The notes beneath the pieces were generated by a model, which saw nothing but the letters and a program-made list of their open reading frames with translations, ran no database searches and was not told where the DNA came from. From Paracoccaceae bacterium (GTDB lineage: Bacteria; Pseudomonadota; Alphaproteobacteria; Rhodobacterales; Rhodobacteraceae), in assembly GCA_020832725.1 (NCBI GenBank), contig JAFIEC010000196.1, forward strand, positions 1 to 17,406: a stretch of DNA of 17,406 nucleotides, read 5' to 3'. The stretch's first letter is position 1; each line of letters begins with the position of its first letter. The position numbers and the translations under genes are program-made. Below are positions 14,624 through 17,406 of the stretch, piece by piece.

Positions 14624-14648
14624 ATATCAGTGTCAATTTCTTTTACAA
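14621..14648 (-). promoter_or_regulatory. Likely crtI promoter, predicting a leaderless crtI message
   Basis: On the minus strand TTGTAA (14648-14643) and TATTGT (14626-14621) are 16 bases apart and match four of six positions of each sigma-70 box. The -10 box ends six bases before the crtI ATG, so transcription would start at or beside the A of the start codon. The imperfect 14631-14647 palindrome overlaps the -35 and the 14606-14623 operator overlaps the -10 and start codon. Confidence 0.5.
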
Positions 14649-14653
14649 CAGAA

Positions 14654-14671
14654 TGTCAGGCCGGGCGGACA
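14654..14671. promoter_or_regulatory. PpsR/CrtJ operator, crtA side
   Basis: TGTCAGGCCGGGCGGACA fits TGT-N12-ACA exactly. It would lie at about the transcription start of crtA if the TTGACA/TTTACA promoter is right. An 11-spaced near-copy (TGTCA...TTACA, 14631-14647) lies between it and the 14606-14623 site, 6 and 7 bases from each. Confidence 0.65.
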
Positions 14672-14743
14672 GTTTTTGCCCCGCGCCCGCCCCGGGGCCA
14701 GGCGCGGCGCTTTCCAATCGCGCGCGGGCATGGCACATCAGGG

Positions 14744-15487
14744 GTGTCACGCGCATCGGAGGCAGGCGCCATTCAGACGGTTTCCTTCAGCTTGTACCGC
14801 TTTGCCGGGCCCGGCGCGCGGCTTTGGGCGTTCACGCAGATGCTGCTGGCGCGGCCCGGGCTGGCGCGCACGCCCGACATCGGTTTCTGGAAGCTGCTGG
14901 GCAGCGGCACGGGCGAGGGGTTCACCCCGCGGCCCAATACCGCCGTCTATGCCATCCTCGCCACATGGCCCGATCTGGCCACCGCCCGCCGCCAGGTCCG
15001 GCAGGCCCCCGTCTTTCGCCGCCATGCCGCCCGGGCCTGCGAAAGCTGGACCGTCTATCTGGGCCCCGCCAGCGCCCGCGGCCACTGGAGCGGGCAGGCC
15101 CCTTTCCAGCCCGGCACCGACCTGCCCGAGGGGCCGGTGGCCGCCCTCACCCGGGCCACGATCCGGCCCTCGGTGCTGTTGCGGTTCTGGGGCCGGGTGC
15201 CCGCGATCAGCGCTGTGATCGGGGCCAACCGCGACGTGGCCTTCAAGATCGGCGTCGGAGAAGTGCCCTGGCTGCACCAGGTCACCTTCTCGATCTGGCC
15301 CGATACCGACAGCATGGCCCGCTTTGCCCGGCACGATGGCCCCCATGCTCGGGCCATCCGCGCCGTCCGCGAGGAGGGCTGGTTTTCCGAGGAACTCTAT
15401 GCGCGGTTCCGCATTCTGGACGCGCAGGGAACATGGGCGGGGGGCGATCCGCTCTCCGCACTTCGCAGCAAGGCAGATATCGCATGA
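14744..15487 (+). CDS. crtA: Spheroidene monooxygenase
   Basis: CrtA inserts the keto oxygen at C2 of spheroidene, forming spheroidenone under oxygen. The protein matches the family from TVSFSLYRFAGPGARLWAFTQM onward, with GFWKLLGSGTGEGFTP, CESWTVYLGPASARGHWSGQAPF, ATIRPSVLLRFWGRVPAIS and a C-terminal FRILDAQGTWAGGDPL. No ATG exists at the expected start. An ATT at 14771 stands where Rhodobacter proteins begin and has a strong GGAGG site (14758-14762) eight bases upstream. The nearest canonical codon is the GTG at 14744, with a poor ribosome binding site, giving a protein of about 247 residues and nine extra N-terminal residues. The GTG is used here by convention. The stop overlaps the bchI start as ATGA, so bchI translation is coupled to it. 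Confidence 0.9.
   Translation: MSRASEAGAIQTVSFSLYRFAGPGARLWAFTQMLLARPGLARTPDIGFWKLLGSGTGEGFTPRPNTAVYAILATWPDLATARRQVRQAPVFRRHAARACESWTVYLGPASARGHWSGQAPFQPGTDLPEGPVAALTRATIRPSVLLRFWGRVPAISAVIGANRDVAFKIGVGEVPWLHQVTFSIWPDTDSMARFARHDGPHARAIRAVREEGWFSEELYARFRILDAQGTWAGGDPLSALRSKADIA
14758..14762 (+). promoter_or_regulatory. Strong Shine-Dalgarno sequence of crtA
   Basis: GGAGG lies eight bases before an in-frame ATT at 14771 and would be inside the coding sequence if the GTG at 14744 were the start. Its position argues for initiation at ATT 14771. Confidence 0.5.
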
Positions 15488-16488
15488 CCCAGCCGTTTCC
15501 CTTCTCCGCCATCGTGGGCCAGGACGAGATGAAGGAGGCGCTGATCCTCACCGCCATCGACCCCGGCATAGGCGGGGTTCTGGTCTTTGGCGAGCGCGGC
15601 ACCGGCAAATCCACCGCAGTGCGCGCGCTGGCGGCCCTGCTGCCGCCGATCGAGGCGGTCGAGAACTGCCCCAACAATTCCGCCCGTCCCGAGGACGTGC
15701 CCGAATGGGTGCAGGGGGCCGGCCACAAGCTGGTGAAGAAGCCCACCCCGGTGATCGACATGCCGCTGGGCGCGACCGAGGACCGGGTTGTCGGCGCGCT
15801 GGACATCGAGCGGGCCCTGACCCGGGGCGAGAAGGCCTTTGAGCCGGGATTGCTGGCGCGGGCCCATCGCGGCTATCTCTATATCGACGAGGTCAACCTG
15901 CTGGAGGATCACCTTGTCGATCTGCTGCTCGATGTCGCCGCCTCCGGAGAGAACGTGATCGAGCGGGAGGGGCTGTCCATCCGCCATCCGGCGCGGTTCG
16001 TGCTGGTGGGGTCGGGCAACCCCGAGGAGGGGGAATTGCGCCCCCAGCTTCTTGACCGGTTCGGCCTGTCGGTGGATGTCTCCTCGCCGCGCGACATCGA
16101 GGCGCGCATCGAGGTGATCCGCCGCCGCGACGCCTATGAGCGCGACCGCGAGCCCTTTCTCAAGCGCTGGCGCACGCAGGATACGCGGCTGCGCAAGGCG
16201 ATCCTGGCTGCGCGGGAACGCCTGGCCACCATCGAGACCCCCGAGGCGGCGCTGCGCGATTGCGCGGCGCTGTGCCTGGAGCTTGGGGCGGACGGGCTGC
16301 GCGGGGAACTGACGCTGCTGCGGGCGGCGCGCGCCCATGCCGCCCATGCCGGAGACGCGGCCGTCACCCGCGCCCATGTGGCCCATGTGGCGCCGATGGC
16401 CCTGCGCCACCGCCTGCGCCGCGACCCGCTCGACGAGGCCGGCTCGGCCACGCGGGTGGCCCGCGTCGTCGAGGAGGTTCTCGGGTGA
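15484..16488 (+). CDS. bchI: Magnesium chelatase ATPase subunit I
   Basis: BchI is the AAA+ motor subunit of Mg chelatase. It assembles with BchD and BchH to insert magnesium into protoporphyrin IX. The 334-residue protein has the Walker A motif GERGTGKS (36-43), Walker B LYIDEVN (132-138), sensor-1 GSGNPEEGELRPQLLDRFG (176-194, with the arginine finger in LDRFG), and the family N-terminus PFSAIVGQDEMKEALILTAIDP. The length matches Rhodobacter sphaeroides BchI. The start codon overlaps the crtA stop (ATGA) and the stop overlaps the bchD start (GTGA). It is therefore in one operon with crtA and under the PpsR-controlled crtA promoter. Confidence 0.97.
   Translation: MTQPFPFSAIVGQDEMKEALILTAIDPGIGGVLVFGERGTGKSTAVRALAALLPPIEAVENCPNNSARPEDVPEWVQGAGHKLVKKPTPVIDMPLGATEDRVVGALDIERALTRGEKAFEPGLLARAHRGYLYIDEVNLLEDHLVDLLLDVAASGENVIEREGLSIRHPARFVLVGSGNPEEGELRPQLLDRFGLSVDVSSPRDIEARIEVIRRRDAYERDREPFLKRWRTQDTRLRKAILAARERLATIETPEAALRDCAALCLELGADGLRGELTLLRAARAHAAHAGDAAVTRAHVAHVAPMALRHRLRRDPLDEAGSATRVARVVEEVLG
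16473..16477 (+). promoter_or_regulatory. Ribosome binding site deciding the bchD GTG start
   Basis: GGAGG inside the end of bchI is seven bases before the GTG at 16485, supporting GTG as the bchD start and coupling of the two subunits. Confidence 0.6.
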
Positions 16489-17406
16489 GCACCGCTGCCC
16501 GCTGGGAGAGGATGCGGCTGGCGCTGTCGCTTCTGGCGGTCGATCCGGCGGGGCTTGGCGGGCTGTGGGTCCGGGCGCGGGCCGGGCCGGTGCGCGATGC
16601 GCTGGTGGCGGCCCTGCCCGAGGCGCTGGCCCCCCTGCCCCTGCGCCGCGTGCCCCCCGGCATCGACGATGATCAGCTGTTTGGCGGCATCGACCTGACG
16701 GCGACGCTGGCGGCGGGCCGCGTGGTGCGCAGCACCGGCCTGCTGGGCGCGGGGCCGGTGGCGATGGTGATGCCCATGGCCGAGCGCGCCTCCCGGGGGC
16801 TGGCGGCACGGCTGGCCGCCGCGCTGGACGACGGGCCGGGCCATGTGCTGGTGGCCCTCGACGAAGGCGCCGAGGATGACGAGGCGCTGGCCCCGGGGCT
16901 GAGCGAGCGTCTGGCGCTCCACCTCGATCTGTCGGATCTTGCCTGGCACGGGCGCCGCCCCGTGGCCCCCGATGCCACCGCGATCCTCGGCGCGCGCAGC
17001 GCCCTCGGCCTTGTGGAGATCCCGCAGGCGGTGCTGGAGGACCTGACCCGCCTTGCCGCGCGTCTGGGCGTGGTCAGCCTGCGCGCGCCCAGCCTCGCGC
17101 TGGCCTGCGCGCGGGCCTCGGCGGCGCTGGCGGGGCGTGGCCATCCGGTGGAGGAGGACCTGCGCATCGCGCTCGATCTGGTCCTGGCACCCCGGGCAAC
17201 GATGCTGCCCGCGCCCGCACCCGAGGAACAGCCCGAAAATGAGGCCCCGCCCCCCGACGAGGCCCCGCCACCGCCCGAGGAGGACGGCACGGACGACGAC
17301 CGCCCCGCCCCCCCCGAGGCCGAGCCGGAGCCGGAGGAGGCGGACGAGGCGAGCGGGCCGCTCTCGGACATTCCCGACGAGATCCTGCTGGAGGCGGTGC
17401 GCGCGG
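16485..17406 (+). CDS. bchD: Magnesium chelatase subunit D (partial, C-terminus beyond the window)
   Basis: BchD forms the second AAA+ ring of Mg chelatase and carries a C-terminal integrin-I-like (VWA) domain that contacts BchH. About 307 residues are visible, out of roughly 560 in Rhodobacter. The N-terminal AAA+-like part has a degenerate nucleotide site (no intact Walker A at STGLLGAGPVAMVM), which is normal for BchD. It has the conserved ...PPGIDDDQLFGGIDLTATLAAGR segment at 58-79. Residues about 242-289 are the acidic, proline-rich linker (PAPAPEEQPENEAPPPDEAP and following), then PLSDIPDEILLEAV begins the part leading to the VWA domain. The start is a GTG that overlaps the bchI stop. 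bchO would be expected next. Confidence 0.95.
   Translation, partial: MSTAARWERMRLALSLLAVDPAGLGGLWVRARAGPVRDALVAALPEALAPLPLRRVPPGIDDDQLFGGIDLTATLAAGRVVRSTGLLGAGPVAMVMPMAERASRGLAARLAAALDDGPGHVLVALDEGAEDDEALAPGLSERLALHLDLSDLAWHGRRPVAPDATAILGARSALGLVEIPQAVLEDLTRLAARLGVVSLRAPSLALACARASAALAGRGHPVEEDLRIALDLVLAPRATMLPAPAPEEQPENEAPPPDEAPPPPEEDGTDDDRPAPPEAEPEPEEADEASGPLSDIPDEILLEAVRA

Noticed and set aside
14631..14647. Calling TGTCAATTTCTTTTACA a full PpsR site
   Set aside because: The spacing is 11 rather than 12, so it is mentioned only as an imperfect copy within the array.
13139..14740. Long plus-strand open frame opposite crtI that reads straight into crtA
   Set aside because: It is antisense to a highly conserved crtI coding region, and its codons mirror crtI. 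High GC keeps antisense frames open. Only the part from about 14744 onward is real crtA.
17209..17352. Acidic proline-rich stretch as a repeat or novel insertion
   Set aside because: This is the known acidic/proline-rich linker of BchD/ChlD between the AAA+ and VWA parts.

Overview
This window is most of the carotenoid half of a photosynthesis gene cluster, with flanking bacteriochlorophyll genes. The organism is very probably an anoxygenic phototrophic alphaproteobacterium of the Rhodobacter/Rhodovulum/Roseobacter type (Rhodobacteraceae). This follows from the very GC-rich DNA, the complete spheroidene/spheroidenone gene set (crtE, crtB, crtI, crtC, crtD, crtF, crtA), tspO beside crtB, and the bch/crt order. 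No phage, insertion sequence, CRISPR array, rRNA or tRNA was recognised, and no gene-free stretch exceeds about 155 bases.

Layout. (1) 1-4065, minus strand: crtE-crtF, then bchC-bchX, with bchX running off the left edge. The region is read leftwards toward the place where bchYZ-puf normally lies. (2) 4161-6607, plus strand: crtD-crtC, divergent from crtE. (3) 6591-9645, minus strand: a tight four-gene run of genes unrelated to pigment synthesis (MoaB/CinA-N-like protein, GNAT acetyltransferase, AhpD-like CxxC protein, OmpA-like exported protein). (4) 9726-11341, plus strand: sfsA and map. (5) 11494-14614, minus strand: crtI-crtB-tspO. (6) 14744-17406, plus strand: crtA-bchI-bchD, with bchD running off the right edge.

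How it works together. CrtE and CrtB make phytoene and CrtI desaturates it to neurosporene. CrtC, CrtD and CrtF hydrate, desaturate and O-methylate it to spheroidene, and CrtA oxygenates this to spheroidenone. BchI/BchD form the AAA+ part of Mg chelatase, BchX is the iron protein of chlorophyllide reductase, and BchC is a late dehydrogenase of bacteriochlorophyll a synthesis. TspO is an outer-membrane oxygen-linked modulator of photosynthesis gene expression in related species.

Regulation. All three pigment control regions (upstream of bchC, between crtE and crtD, between crtI and crtA) carry two exact TGT-N12-ACA palindromes, the PpsR/CrtJ operator pattern. Two of the regions also have an imperfect extra copy. 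Translational coupling by 4-base overlaps is pervasive.

Main oddities. About 5 kb of non-pigment genes (six genes) sit between crtC and tspO. crtC has no usable start codon in its frame. crtA has ATT where an ATG is expected, behind a strong Shine-Dalgarno sequence. crtF must start at TTG or CTG. The crtI and sfsA promoters suggest leaderless messages.
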